This document shows, piece by piece, positions 34,853 to 44,508 of a DNA stretch of 64,000 nt. A model generated the notes under the pieces. It did not search any database, was not told the DNA's origin, and saw only the letters and a list, made by a program, of their open reading frames with translations. Source of the stretch: Bradyrhizobium sp. CCBAU 051011 (GTDB lineage: Bacteria; Pseudomonadota; Alphaproteobacteria; Rhizobiales; Xanthobacteraceae); NCBI RefSeq assembly GCF_009930815.1, contig NZ_CP022222.1:1282501-1346500 (forward strand), given 5' to 3'. The stretch's first letter is position 1; the number at the start of each line of letters is the position of its first letter. The position numbers and the translations under genes were made by a program.

Positions 34853-36259
34853 ATGAACGCATTCCGGAGTTCGTCCAATTTGCGTGCACTCTACGTGATC
34901 CTCTGCCTTGGCCTCATAACGAACGGCGCTGCGCGCGCTGAACCGTCCCTTCCGACGATCGACCCATTCAACAATCGACATGCGCTTGTGATCGGCAATG
35001 GCGCCTACAAAGGATCGCCTCTCAACAATCCGGTTAATGACGCCGCTGATATGGCAGACGCTTTGCGAAGCGTGGGTTTCAAGGTTACTCTTGGAAAGAA
35101 TCTGGATCTTCCGCGGATGCGGCTCACAATCCAGCAATTTGTAAGCTCTTTGCCGAGCGGAGCTGCAGCGTTCATTTTCTATGCAGGGCACGGAGTGCAA
35201 CACGCCGGACAGAACTATCTGCTGCCTGTGGACGCCCTTAGTCTGATTTCCGCGGCTCGCGACCTCGACCGAGCAGCGATTAATGTCGGTGATTTTCTCC
35301 GCGACATCGAAAGTGCGCAGCCGGCTATTACGGTTCTGTTTCTTGACGCATGCAGAAACTCGCCGTTTTCCACGATAAGCGAGATCGGGTCCGGGTTGGC
35401 GCGCACCACTCCGCGGTCAGCAACAAGCGTTGCCGGGCAGGACAAGCCGGTGAACGGACCAAAGCCGAGTCTAGAGGGCGTTTTGATTTCCTACTCAACT
35501 GCTCCCAATGCCGCCGCGGAGGACGGCGCCGGTCGGAATAGTCCGTATACGGCTTACCTCAAACGGCATATTGCCGCGGCTAACACGACGTTGGAAACGG
35601 TTCTAAAGTCCACGCGTACAGGCGTCACAAAGGACACGCGCGGCCGGCAGACGCCTTGGTATGAATCCTCCATCAATGGAGAGTTTTTCCCGGCGGGCAG
35701 CGATCAAATCTCGATCGAAGCGCTGCTTGCTATGTTTTTGCCCGATAAAGATCGAGACTTCATTCCAGACGCAACCTACTCGATGACATGGGATCCAGCA
35801 GTGCGATCTCCTATCAAATGGCAACACGCGGGCATCAGAAGCGGTCCTAATTCGGGGGATGTCAAGTTGGAGACAATGTCTTCGAGTTGGATCGCGCCGT
35901 TCAGCCGCACAGGCGATGTCATCATTACCGTAGATGGCCAGCCAACTCATACGTTTCTCGATCGGACGCGAAAGCCGGTCAGGTGGAAGATAACGATGCT
36001 CGGAGCGCGAAATGGAGCCTTCCTCGTAAACCTGAGCAACGATATCTGGTCGCAAGAGTTTGGAGGGTTTGGTGACAGAAAATTTCTTTCCGAAGAACGC
36101 GCCTGCCGCAAAGACGGGTCCACCGTATACGCGATCAGTCTGCCAGGAAAAATCCCCGCTTGGCTGGCAGAAAGCCGATCGTGCGGCTCAGCCGGTTGTG
36201 GGTATGACTATCAGCTATTTACCGACAAGCGCGAGAAGGTACGGCTCGGCTGTCGGTAA
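34853..36259 (+). CDS. Exported caspase-like (C14) peptidase
   Basis: A 468-residue protein from ATG 34853, with AGGGGAA eight bases upstream. Signal peptide: ALYVILCLGLITNGAARA. The caspase fold covers about residues 40-270: RHALVIGNGAYKGSPLNNPV, the catalytic His in FIFYAGHGVQHAGQNYLLPV near 113, and the catalytic Cys in VLFLDACRNSPF near 166. The C-terminal 190 residues are a separate beta-rich part with several Cys. Secreted caspase-like proteins are widespread in Rhizobiales; most have no known substrate. The export signal argues against an abortive-infection executor of the cytoplasmic type. Confidence 0.8.
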   Translation: MNAFRSSSNLRALYVILCLGLITNGAARAEPSLPTIDPFNNRHALVIGNGAYKGSPLNNPVNDAADMADALRSVGFKVTLGKNLDLPRMRLTIQQFVSSLPSGAAAFIFYAGHGVQHAGQNYLLPVDALSLISAARDLDRAAINVGDFLRDIESAQPAITVLFLDACRNSPFSTISEIGSGLARTTPRSATSVAGQDKPVNGPKPSLEGVLISYSTAPNAAAEDGAGRNSPYTAYLKRHIAAANTTLETVLKSTRTGVTKDTRGRQTPWYESSINGEFFPAGSDQISIEALLAMFLPDKDRDFIPDATYSMTWDPAVRSPIKWQHAGIRSGPNSGDVKLETMSSSWIAPFSRTGDVIITVDGQPTHTFLDRTRKPVRWKITMLGARNGAFLVNLSNDIWSQEFGGFGDRKFLSEERACRKDGSTVYAISLPGKIPAWLAESRSCGSAGCGYDYQLFTDKREKVRLGCR

Positions 36260-36451
36260 GTCTGTGGTCTGAGTGTGGTTGCGCTGAGGCTGCGCGTTCA
36301 CCCAAAGTCCGTCCAGCCCTCTATCCGAAACAATTCCGCTTTCCCGGTCGGGGCAAATCAGGTGTTTATAGCGAGCCTGCTGCTAGGAGGCTGCGAATTG
36401 GCGAATTTTGGAGTTTCAATGACAGGTCACAATTCTAGGCTTTGGAGGAAT

Positions 36452-37126
36452 ATGCATTTTGCGGCCCTCCTAGTGCTTCTGATAGAGGTCGCTCCGGCTT
36501 CAGCGCAAATCCCATCGACGAAGTGCACCTACACAAATCTCACATCCAACAAGACAATATCTGGCGAATGCAATGTTGGACCCGCCAGAGTTACGATAAC
36601 CGAGCCAGCGTCTGGATTGCTTACGCGCATCTCCATAACGGTTAAGAACCGTCAGGGCGAGTGGGCCGCCATAGAAATAAACGGCGCACCCGGCTTCCGC
36701 TATGAGATTGATCGGTGCACATTCAGGCACGCATCGGAGGATTTGAAACAATTCCTCGATACGCAACTGCCTTGCGAAGCTCCGAAAATTGCCCAAAAAA
36801 GTGACCGGCCGGTCTTCATGACCGGCGGCGGAGCTTGGGTCGGCAAATGGTATACTGGCAAGGCCAGCGTGTGTGCGGGTAAGCGCGGAGAGTCTGAGGG
36901 GCTCTTAGTTTTCACCACCACGAAGTTTTGGGGTTATGAGAACGAATGCGACATTGAAAGTATCAAACCCGTCGGCGCGGGAGTGGAGGTTGTCAGCAAA
37001 TGCTACGGCGAGGGAATGGAGAGCCGTGAGAGGGAATATCTGGAAGTGGTGGATGGCAAGCTAAAGCGGACAACAGTGGTGAATCGCAAGCGGCTGACAT
37101 TTACTTATGACCGCTGCCCAAGTTGA
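36452..37126 (+). CDS. Exported protein of unknown function
   Basis: A protein of about 224 residues. ATG 36452 follows GGAGGA closely and starts a signal peptide (MHFAALLVLLIEVAPASA); ATG 36419 is the alternative. The mature part reads STKCTYTNLTSNKTISGECN and later GAWVGKWYTGKASVCAGKRG, beta-rich with six Cys residues. The second half (WGYENECDIESIKP) resembles calycin-like small periplasmic proteins, but this is only an impression. It follows the caspase gene by about 190 bases. Confidence 0.55.
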   Translation: MHFAALLVLLIEVAPASAQIPSTKCTYTNLTSNKTISGECNVGPARVTITEPASGLLTRISITVKNRQGEWAAIEINGAPGFRYEIDRCTFRHASEDLKQFLDTQLPCEAPKIAQKSDRPVFMTGGGAWVGKWYTGKASVCAGKRGESEGLLVFTTTKFWGYENECDIESIKPVGAGVEVVSKCYGEGMESREREYLEVVDGKLKRTTVVNRKRLTFTYDRCPS

Positions 37127-37341
37127 TTGTCGTGGGCGGCCGAGCGTGCGGTTTATGACGGAAGGCGACGTTCATTGTCAGTGTATGCCAACTCGCCACA
37201 CCAACGACATTTCGCTTCCTTATGTTGATTGCTGTGCGGACGAGTTCGGGATGACTGGTAGCTTGGTCGAGCGGCGCGGTGAAAGCGGCCCTGTCGAGTG
37301 GACTCCAAGCCTCGGCGGGGCCGCCTCCGGGGGACTAAGTA

Positions 37342-38004
37342 TTACACCGCGGTTTTGTCTTCCTTATCAGCGCCCCGCATGACAATCTTCAACGCGGCAT
37401 CCGGGAGCGGCCGTTGCAGCGCCTTGGCCTCATCCCAAGGCGCGCGCATCCAAACGTCTCGCTCCTCCTCTGTCTGCAGGATGACCGGCATGGCCTTCGG
37501 ATGGATCGGCTGGACGATTGCGTTCGGCGTCGTGGTGAGAAAGCCGTAGACGTTATGAGGCCCTGGTACCGGCTTTGATTTGGTGCCACGATCGCCCTTG
37601 AACTCCGTCCAGATGCCCGCAAAGCAGGTCAGCGGCCGATCATCATTGATCGCAAACCAGACGACGTCTTTCTTCTTGGTCTCAGAGTTCGGCTCCGGCG
37701 CGTACTCAGCGAAGCTGTTGAACGGCACTAGGCACCGGCTTTCCGGCTTCAGCCAACCCCGCCAATGCGGCGAGGACGTGTTCCTGATATTCGTAACCGG
37801 CGGCCCGCCAGTGCGCGGCGGTGGCGGCATGCCCCAGCGCATCAGGGTCATCTCCGTGCCTGCGTCGGTGTTGCGCACCACCGGTGCTGGATAATCCGGA
37901 AACACGCCCGGCATCGGCGCGAGGTTGCCGATGTAGCGGTTGACGACACGGAACAGCGCCGCGATGGCGGCTTGGTTCGTCGTGATGCTGTACAGATTGC
38001 ACAT
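37342..38004 (-). CDS. SRAP family DNA-protein crosslink peptidase (YedK/HMCES-like)
   Basis: A 220-residue complete SRAP protein. Cys2, which forms the crosslink to abasic sites in single-stranded DNA, is present ([11 protein letters not shown]). The conserved Asn, Glu and His are seen in [24 protein letters not shown] and [12 protein letters not shown]. The family shields abasic sites and is often linked to SOS repair. A fragment of a second copy lies at 30520-30770. It starts seven bases after the stop of the membrane protein upstream, so the two are likely co-transcribed. Confidence 0.85.
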   Translation of the reverse strand: MCNLYSITTNQAAIAALFRVVNRYIGNLAPMPGVFPDYPAPVVRNTDAGTEMTLMRWGMPPPPRTGGPPVTNIRNTSSPHWRGWLKPESRCLVPFNSFAEYAPEPNSETKKKDVVWFAINDDRPLTCFAGIWTEFKGDRGTKSKPVPGPHNVYGFLTTTPNAIVQPIHPKAMPVILQTEEERDVWMRAPWDEAKALQRPLPDAALKIVMRGADKEDKTAV

Positions 38005-38011
38005 TTTGAAG

Positions 38012-38683
38012 TCAAAGCTGCGACAGGGTCTTTGTTCTCTTTACGTCGAACTCCCTATTCACGAGCGGTCCGCATATGCGCTCGATGTCACTTTGAAATT
38101 CTAGCACGAGCTTTTTTGTCCTCTCGGGTTCAATTGCTGCCGGGCCCTTGGTGTTCCAAATATCAGATCGCATCTGGGCTACGGTTCCTTCCTCATCAGG
38201 GCGGATTGGATGATCCATAAACATTAGGGCCTCGACTGCGGCTTGTATTCCGTTACGTGCCCGGTACAGCTTCGTGAATGTGTTTTTGGTCTCACTGCCG
38301 AACACGGCCATAAATTTCGGCTGCAAAGAAAGCACACGCTCAAAATAGCTAACGTGTCGGTCTAGCCTGTTTATCACCGCATAAATTGGTTGCCGTCGCT
38401 CCTTCTCCTCTTTGTCCATTCCCTGATCGGGCATGCTTTGCCACTCATACTGCCCGATATAAGGACGCTGAATGTCCTCGAAGACCATTTGCGCTTCGTA
38501 TGCGACTGACAGGGCCTCTAGTGCTACGTCGAGCCTCTTCTCCTCGATCTTCTCACGCTTCCAACGGCCAAATGTCCGAAAACTTCCTAATGCGATGGTC
38601 ACCGTAATGCAGAAGCCAATAATAGTAAGTAATTGGGTCCAGCCAAAGGCCCACGGATCATTCACTTGACACCCTCCAAGCAT
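38012..38683 (-). CDS. Membrane-anchored hypothetical protein
   Basis: A 223-residue protein with one N-terminal membrane helix ([20 protein letters not shown]), followed by a basic stretch ([15 protein letters not shown]) that keeps the rest in the cytoplasm. The soluble part is helical ([40 protein letters not shown]). No known domain. It lies directly upstream of the SRAP gene. Confidence 0.6.
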   Translation of the reverse strand: MLGGCQVNDPWAFGWTQLLTIIGFCITVTIALGSFRTFGRWKREKIEEKRLDVALEALSVAYEAQMVFEDIQRPYIGQYEWQSMPDQGMDKEEKERRQPIYAVINRLDRHVSYFERVLSLQPKFMAVFGSETKNTFTKLYRARNGIQAAVEALMFMDHPIRPDEEGTVAQMRSDIWNTKGPAAIEPERTKKLVLEFQSDIERICGPLVNREFDVKRTKTLSQL

Positions 38684-38701
38684 GTTAATTTTGTATCTTA
38701 C

Positions 38702-39115
38702 CTACCGTTCGCCCGGCCACGACGTCGAGGGTGGATCGCTCGCCGTGATCTTGGTGGTGCGCAGCGCGACCAGATGGCTCCGCTTGTACGGTCGCCCTTG
38801 AAGTCGTGAGCAATCCCTGCATCGCATGTAGCGTTCCAGTTCATGGACCGGCGTTGCCTTCGGTCGCCGCACGATGTCCAGGGCGACTGTCTGGTGCGTG
38901 TCGCAGCCCAGGCAGCGGACTTCGAGATAGGCATAACCGGCATTGAGCGCATCGCCCAGCGTCGGCGATGGCTGCGCCGGTCCCTGAAAGCCGAGCATGC
39001 GCTTGTTCCACGCCTCGCAGGCCAGCCGGTCAGCTTCCCGGCGAGCCTCTGTCGCCCGCTCCGCCGCCGCCCGGATCGATGCGCCGTAAATGCTCTCAGG
39101 TGATTTGGTGCCCAT
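38702..39115 (-). CDS. Small zinc-ribbon-like protein
   Basis: A 137-residue protein from ATG 39115. The N-terminal part is helical and Ala-rich (ASIRAAAERATEARREADRL). The C-terminal part has two CxxC knuckles, VRCLGCDTHQ and MRCRDCSRLQ, separated by about 25 residues (ALDIVRRPKATPVHELERY), which should bind one zinc. Near-identical small proteins are frequent in Bradyrhizobium genomes, with no known role. Confidence 0.6.
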   Translation of the reverse strand: MGTKSPESIYGASIRAAAERATEARREADRLACEAWNKRMLGFQGPAQPSPTLGDALNAGYAYLEVRCLGCDTHQTVALDIVRRPKATPVHELERYMRCRDCSRLQGRPYKRSHLVALRTTKITASDPPSTSWPGER

Positions 39116-39268
39116 GCGAGAGAGGATCGCCGGGCCGCAGGTGACAGGCAAGCCGCTACAGATTGCGGTGGATGGTGTGCGGGGCACAACGGAGGCGACG
39201 CAGCACCCGGAGGTTTGGAGCGCTCGACCTCGTCTGGGAACACAGAGCCGCGCGATCCGTTGTTCTCT

Positions 39269-39490
39269 ATGGAACACAATGGCATCCAGTACACGGTGGT
39301 CCAAACTGCAAACCCGCTCGTCTGGCGGTGGATGGTCCGATTTGAAGGATGTGCGAAGGTCGGAACATCGCCCAACCGGATCGGGGCAGTTCAGCATGCC
39401 ATTCGGGCCATTGATAACGCGATTGAACCGAAGTCGTCGGTCGGACGCCGAAGGATTGGGTTTCAGCAACGATCAGGCGTTCTCATCTAG
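39269..39490 (+). CDS. Small conserved hypothetical protein
   Basis: A 73-residue frame from ATG 39269 (MEHNGIQYTVVQTANPLVWR). The pattern IQYTVVQTANP, a Trp-containing strand, then a helix ending AIRAIDNAI matches a short protein that is common in Bradyrhizobium. Its unusual C-terminus (KSSVGRRRIGFQQRSG) may be read-through into other sequence. No function known. Confidence 0.45.
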   Translation: MEHNGIQYTVVQTANPLVWRWMVRFEGCAKVGTSPNRIGAVQHAIRAIDNAIEPKSSVGRRRIGFQQRSGVLI

Positions 39491-39781
39491 CTGCTCCCAA
39501 TGGTTCGAAGGCGGCCTCAACAGCACTTCCCGTTCTGCTGGATGTTTGGGCAGTTATCTCCCGTCATCCTGCCACGGCATCGTCGGCAGCGACGGCATCC
39601 GCCGCTGCATAACGCGCGCGGTCGCTCGACCGTCATGGGCTTCGTCGCGCGCTCCGTGGCAGCGCCGCATAGGCCGGTGAGTTTTCTCGATCTGTCATGT
39701 CGGCCTTCCCTCCGTCATGGGCAGCCGCAAGCTTTCACCAGAGGCGGCAGTCGTCAATGTCACGCCGCCACGTGGCCAAAG
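39491..39781. other. Intergenic stretch, nothing recognised
   Basis: About 290 bases between two gene ends. No gene or clear structure is seen. Confidence 0.4.
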
Positions 39782-40285
39782 CTATGCATATGCGTCCGAA
39801 GGGTCGCGAAGTCTTGCCCCGACGTCGGCCATGACACGCGCGAACTCCGCTAGTCGATCGGCCATTGCTACAGCCGCAGCTTGCTGCTCTTGGGGCGCCT
39901 GCTGCGCGATGAAGCGCAACCGATATAAATGACCCAGCACCAAGCACCCAGTGAACTGCTTATGCGCGGCACTTCGAACACTCTGAACGTCGCTATCGAG
40001 CATTCGGCGAACCTTTGCCATTGTCGCAAGTAAGTCCCGTGAAGCATCGTCCAGTTGTTGCCAATTAAGCCCACGCCCTTCAAGCGCGTCGGGCACGGAT
40101 AGGCCAAATCGTTCCGCGAGCAAGGCAGCCACTTCGCCGACACCTTCGCCATAGGCAAGCGTGCCTTCGGAGCCTTCCTTGTAGAGCTTCAGCTTCAGTG
40201 TTGAGAGCATCGACCGCGCTTCAAATATGTCGCTCTCAACAACCTTCCGAAGTTTGCGGCGCAAGAGCCATCCCAGCATGTGCAT
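39782..40285 (-). CDS. Hypothetical helical protein
   Basis: A 167-residue protein, nearly all helical (RKLRKVVESDIFEARSMLST, AVAMADRLAEFARVMADVGA). No signal, membrane helix or catalytic motif is recognised. It begins five bases after the stop of the membrane-anchored gene upstream (40291-40788), so the two probably form an operon. Confidence 0.55.
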   Translation of the reverse strand: MHMLGWLLRRKLRKVVESDIFEARSMLSTLKLKLYKEGSEGTLAYGEGVGEVAALLAERFGLSVPDALEGRGLNWQQLDDASRDLLATMAKVRRMLDSDVQSVRSAAHKQFTGCLVLGHLYRLRFIAQQAPQEQQAAAVAMADRLAEFARVMADVGARLRDPSDAYA

Positions 40286-40290
40286 TGCCC

Positions 40291-40788
40291 CTAACGTAGC
40301 GGCTCCCCAAGATAGAGCGTCAGCGGCTCATTCTGTACCATCGAGCAGTCATCCTGCCGGTTCATCTTGGTGCGGACCAAGGTCACCGCTTTTGCTAAAC
40401 GGTCGAACGTCAGCGTTTGGCGAATGCACAGGTCCGGTAAGCTTTGCTCAGCAACGACGCTCTCGGCATCCAGCTTCTTGATCCGGAACGACTTGTTATA
40501 CATGGAGAGAAATGGCCCTCCGCCCAGCGAAATCACGTCGGCTTGGTTAAGATCACAGTTCATCTCGGAGGCGAAGCAGGTGATCTGAACTGTGTTGATC
40601 TTATTGGCCAAGTCGCCACCTCGCCAACTGCCGGTCGCGCTGAGATACGCTGCCTGCCGGTCCGCCAGATTGTCGTTAAATCTGAAATTTGTGCTGGCGC
40701 GAACATCCTGCACGGTGAGCCCGTGCACGTACCAACCTGCACCGCCACCGATCACAAGCCCCAAGAGCAACCACAGTGTAGGCTTCAT
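40291..40788 (-). CDS. Membrane-anchored periplasmic protein
   Basis: A 165-residue protein starting MKPTLWLLLGLVIGGGAGWY, a signal anchor. The rest should be periplasmic, with four Cys residues (ITCFASEMNCDLN, DLCIRQ, QDDCSM) and a beta-rich pattern (FRIKKLDAESVVAEQSL). No family recognised. Confidence 0.55.
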   Translation of the reverse strand: MKPTLWLLLGLVIGGGAGWYVHGLTVQDVRASTNFRFNDNLADRQAAYLSATGSWRGGDLANKINTVQITCFASEMNCDLNQADVISLGGGPFLSMYNKSFRIKKLDAESVVAEQSLPDLCIRQTLTFDRLAKAVTLVRTKMNRQDDCSMVQNEPLTLYLGEPLR

Positions 40789-41175
40789 ATTCCTGTCCCC
40801 CAGACAGCCTAGACCGGTTCACTTGCGAAGGGCGGCTTGTTTGCCGGTATCCACAGTCCCGGCATCAGCTCGTTGACCGCGTCCCAGGCGTACCGCCATC
40901 GCGCTCACCGGTCCCTCCGAATTTTGTACCGATCCGCAACGCAACCCGGAAAAACGCCGGGGCAAATATCTTGAAATACTGGGGTATCGCGTTCCCCCCA
41001 CCAACTCACGCTCTTCAAAGGACCCCAGTTCAATGGCCTAACTGCTGCATGTTCGCTTCTAGAGGTGAAGCGGACTTCAATCGGGCTCCTGCGATTACCG
41101 CTCGCAGGTGCGCAACAAAGTGCTAGGGTCCCTTGTCCCAGCGGCGTGGTTAGTCGGGTCGTTCGGGAGGGCGCT
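40789..41175. other. Intergenic stretch before the cyclase gene
   Basis: About 390 bases without a recognisable gene. The strong GGGAGG ribosome-binding site of the cyclase lies at its end (41165-41170). Confidence 0.5.
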
Positions 41176-42921
41176 GTGGCGGAGCAGCGGGTTCAAAGGC
41201 GATTAGCGGCGATCTTGGCTGCCGACGTGGTCGGTTACTCTGCGTTGATGCAACGCGCTGAGGAAGCCACCTACGCCGAGTTCGAGCGGCTGAAGCGCGA
41301 AGTAATCGAGCCTAGCCTCTCCCGCCACGACGGACGACTGATCAAGACCACGGGTGACGGCGCGTTGGCCGAGTTCGCAAGTCCATCGGCGGCGGTGCGA
41401 TGCGCAGTGGAGATACAGGAAAGCATCGCGTCAGGCCTAAGCTCCCTCAAGCTACGCATTGGGATCAATCTCGGCGAGGTTATCGTCGGGGCGGACGGCG
41501 ATCTATTTGGCGACGGGATCAACATCGCTGTCCGGCTAGAAGGGGTCGCCGATCCGGGCGGCATCCTGATGTCGGAAAAGGTGTACAGCGAGGTCGAGGG
41601 CAAGCTGGATGTTGGCCTCGAGGACCGGGGCGAACAGCCGCTCAAGAACATCGCCAAGCCAGTCCGCGCTTTTGCCGTACGGGCGGGAGCGTTTAGCGCA
41701 CTGAGCGATAGGCTGAGTGCGGCCCCGCCACTTCCCGACAAGCCCTCCATCGCCGTGCTGCCGTTCGAGAACATGAGCGGCGACCCCGAACAGGAGTATT
41801 TTGCGGACGGAATGGTGGAGGAGATCACGACGGCGCTTTCGCGGTTTAAATGGCTGTTCGTAATCGCTCGCAATTCGAGCTTCACCTTCAAGGGCAGAGC
41901 GATCGATATCAAGGAAGTCGGACGAAGGCTTGGCGTGCGCTATGTCCTTGAAGGGTCGGTGCGCAAGGCTTCGGGGAAAGTTCGCATCACAGGACAGTTG
42001 ATTGATGCGATTACCGGCGCACACATTTGGGCGGACAGGTTCGAGCGTGACCTGACAGACGTTTTTGCTCTCCAGGACGAAGTCACTGTCGCCGTTGTCT
42101 CAGCCATTCAGCCGAAATTGCTTCAAACAGAAATTGAAATGGCGACGCGGAGGCGACCGGAGAACCTCACCGCCTATGATTTTTATCTCCGTGGTATGCC
42201 GCAGTACTACCTAGCGACCCGCGAAGGGTTGGCGGAGGCACTCCGACTGTTCCACCGCGCCTTGGAGCTCGACCCTCGGTTCGGCGCTGTCGCGGCTATG
42301 GCAGGTGTCTGTCACATGCTCAACGTCGTTTGGCGTTTTAGCAACGATCCTCAGTTCGACCGCAAGGAAGCAGTTCGGCTTGTTCGTTTGGCATTGAGCA
42401 TCGATGATAGTGATCCGGAAACGTTAGCAAGGGCTTCCGCAACCTCGGCGTTCATGGTCGGCGATAGTGAAGCCGAGATCGAAATGGCTGACCGGGCGGT
42501 CGCGCTCAACCCGAATTCATTTAACGTGTGGCACTACAGAGGCTGGGTCTATAAAATTGCGGGGTTGCCGGAGGAAGCGGTGCGGAGCTGGGAACGGGCC
42601 ATTCGCATCAGCCCGGTAGACCCGCTGCTACACCGATCGTTGGGTGGGATGGGAACGGCCCTTATTGAGCTTCGTCGCTTTGACGAGGCCATCGTCGCAG
42701 GGAAGAAGGCTCTACGTCAAAACCCCTCCCATCCGGGAATTCACCGCTGTCTCGCGTCCGCTTTCGCTCATCTCGGACGTGATGCTGAGGCCCGTGAGGC
42801 AGCGGCGCATCTGCTTGAGGTCGATCCGGCCTTTACAATCTCTTCGTGGATCGCTCGGGGCGGACAGTCAAACTCGAAGCTGCTGATCGAGGGTCTTCGG
42901 AAAGCGGGGTTGCCCGAATGA
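41176..42921 (+). CDS. Class III adenylate/guanylate cyclase with TolB-like and TPR domains
   Basis: A 581-residue protein from GTG 41176, with GGGAGG six bases upstream. The cyclase domain (about 5-165) has both metal-binding Asp residues, AADVVGYSALM near 17 and TTGDGALAEF near 61, and the transition-state-type FGDGINIAVRLEGVAD. A TolB-like N-terminal segment (PSIAVLPFENMSGDPEQEYF, YVLEGSVRKASGKVRITGQL) covers about 190-315, followed by TPR repeats to the end. This three-part architecture is frequent in Bradyrhizobium in many paralogues. It should make cAMP in response to a signal sensed by its repeats. It appears to be a single-gene unit. Confidence 0.85.
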   Translation: MAEQRVQRRLAAILAADVVGYSALMQRAEEATYAEFERLKREVIEPSLSRHDGRLIKTTGDGALAEFASPSAAVRCAVEIQESIASGLSSLKLRIGINLGEVIVGADGDLFGDGINIAVRLEGVADPGGILMSEKVYSEVEGKLDVGLEDRGEQPLKNIAKPVRAFAVRAGAFSALSDRLSAAPPLPDKPSIAVLPFENMSGDPEQEYFADGMVEEITTALSRFKWLFVIARNSSFTFKGRAIDIKEVGRRLGVRYVLEGSVRKASGKVRITGQLIDAITGAHIWADRFERDLTDVFALQDEVTVAVVSAIQPKLLQTEIEMATRRRPENLTAYDFYLRGMPQYYLATREGLAEALRLFHRALELDPRFGAVAAMAGVCHMLNVVWRFSNDPQFDRKEAVRLVRLALSIDDSDPETLARASATSAFMVGDSEAEIEMADRAVALNPNSFNVWHYRGWVYKIAGLPEEAVRSWERAIRISPVDPLLHRSLGGMGTALIELRRFDEAIVAGKKALRQNPSHPGIHRCLASAFAHLGRDAEAREAAAHLLEVDPAFTISSWIARGGQSNSKLLIEGLRKAGLPE

Positions 42922-42925
42922 GGAC

Positions 42926-43050
42926 GGTGCATTTGTGCCGACGAGGTGATCGAATGACCGCTTCTGGCCCTTCTCATTCGACTTGACCTCCATGATGTCT
43001 GCCTTCGAGGGCTTAAGCGGACAAACGGCGGCAGGCAGCGCGCGCGGACG
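42926..43050. repeat. Fragment of an interspersed Bradyrhizobium-type repeat
   Basis: Read on the minus strand the segment encodes VCPLKPSKADIMEVKSNEKG and QKRSFDHLVGTNA, of the same kind as the peptides encoded at 13290-13378. It starts right after the cyclase stop codon. Recognition is from memory of such repeats. Confidence 0.4.
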
Positions 43051-43315
43051 TTCAGGGACGCTCCGTGATGCGTGTCTGCCCCTTCGCGCATTCGGGATCG
43101 CAGCTCGGCGTGAGCGCGTCAGCGCGCGTCCCTGCGACGTGGGATCGCGCGAAAATGCAAGCAATGGGAAGGGGTGAGACAGGGTGCACGCAGTGCCTGT
43201 ATCCGACGCGCATCGCAGATATGCACAGCTAATAATCGCTCCAGCGGATCGCGACACAAATGACGACACAACGATCGGATCGCGTTGATTTATATAAGGT
43301 TTTTACCCCCATACA

Positions 43316-43660
43316 TTTCATGCGCAATGGCTTTACGGCTTACTTCGTGCTCTTCCCGGAGAACGGCTCTTTTGCCTCCGTCGCCCTTGAGAAGCTTCGC
43401 TTCTTAAGAACTTAACGCCAGCACCGCGGCGTCCGAACCACACGACTTCGCCGTACGCCTCACGTCACGTACGTCGTCGTGACATCAGCGTCCACCGCAT
43501 CTCACCGCGCGTTCGTGACGATGGCCAACGCCCCTCATCTGCCGTGAGACAAGCGGAGTTATGCCGGTGATTTGCTCTCGAAGTTAAGCGGAATATTTTT
43601 GCTTCCCGGGCTTGACACGATTTCTGAAAATCAGAATTGAGTTGCCCGACAAGTCGATTT
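43316..43660. repeat. Intergenic interspersed element, distal part
   Basis: Starting TGCGCAATGGCTTTACGGCT, this stretch with its polypyrimidine-rich middle and its end around GCTTGACACGATTTCTGAAA resembles a multi-copy intergenic element I know from Bradyrhizobium and Rhodopseudomonas. Its usual proximal part (GCGCAGGGAAG inverted repeat) appears separately at 615-727. A short perfect inverted repeat TCTGA-AAA-TCAGA lies near 43625. No gene is present. Confidence 0.45.
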
Positions 43661-43697
43661 TTCAGCTCACTGCATCCACGTCGTCATTGCGAGCGGA

Positions 43698-43743
43698 GCG
43701 AAGCAATCCATAGCGCCGGCTGCTGAAGCATGGATTGCTTCGC
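43698..43743. repeat. Palindromic intergenic repeat
   Basis: GCGAAGCAATCCA at 43698-43710 and TGGATTGCTTCGC at 43731-43743 are perfect complements around a 20-base loop. Flanking CGTCATTGCGAGCGGAGC extends the first arm. Repeats with this GCGAAGCAATCCA core are well known in Bradyrhizobium intergenic regions. It sits about 50 bases past the dsbB stop and may fold in the RNA. Confidence 0.6.
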
Positions 43744-43795
43744 GGAGCCCGTCATCGGGCGCGCGCGACCAGTTGGCTTTGCTCACCCTACGAAG

Positions 43796-44338
43796 CTACG
43801 ATGCTGTCCGCTTCGCCGCGACGATGCCCCACAGGGCGATCAGCGCCATCAACATCGAGATCAGAACGTTGTAGCCGGCGAGCGAGAGCCCGAGGAAACG
43901 CCACTGCACCTCGTCGCAGCGGATCACTTTCACCGTGTCGAGCCGCTGCAGCAGCGTGCCGGCGTTGCCGAGATCGGCCAGGGGGCCGGAGCAATCGGTC
44001 GGGCCCTGCCAGAATTGCCATTCGACGCCGGCGTGATAGCCGCCGAGCCAGGCATTGGCCAGCGCCGCGAGCAGAAGCGCCGCGAAGCCGGCCACCACTA
44101 CCTGCCGCGGCGCCCCGCGCGAGGCGGCAAACGCCACCAGGAGGCCGAGCGGGACCGCCAGATAATAGGCATAGCGCTGTTCGAGACAGAGCGGACAGGG
44201 GCGGATATCCAGCACGAGCTCGAAGAACCAGGCCCCCGCCAGCGTTGCGGCGGCGACCACGGCCACCGCCAGCGCCGCAATGACCGCCGGATCGGCGGCA
44301 CGGCGCACGGGCGGTGAATGGGTGGCGGCTGATGTCAC
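43796..44338 (-). CDS. dsbB: Disulfide bond formation protein DsbB
   Basis: A 180-residue inner-membrane protein from GTG 44338, with GGAGA eight bases upstream. Four membrane helices are seen (VIAALAVAVVAAATLAGAWF, AYYLAVPLGLLVAFAAS, VVVAGFAALLLAALANAWLG, AGYNVLISMLMALIALWGIV). The first periplasmic Cys pair is CPLC (RPCPLCLEQRYAY); the second pair is TDCSG and VIRCDEV. DsbB reoxidises DsbA and passes electrons to quinone. It is divergent from the nearby tRNA-Leu, a core-genome arrangement that I take as chromosomal backbone. Confidence 0.85.
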   Translation of the reverse strand: MTSAATHSPPVRRAADPAVIAALAVAVVAAATLAGAWFFELVLDIRPCPLCLEQRYAYYLAVPLGLLVAFAASRGAPRQVVVAGFAALLLAALANAWLGGYHAGVEWQFWQGPTDCSGPLADLGNAGTLLQRLDTVKVIRCDEVQWRFLGLSLAGYNVLISMLMALIALWGIVAAKRTAS

Positions 44339-44508
44339 GGACGTTCTCCGGAGCACAATTAGTGCTCAAACAGGCAACAGCGTCCTATCCCGCCGCTAGC
44401 GGCCTGTCGAGACAGGTCAATGTCACATCCGCGCGGGTTGACCCGCAAGCGCCGCCCGCTATATTCCGCCGGCTTCGCCGCACCGGCCCCTTCGGCCCGC
44501 GACCGAAG

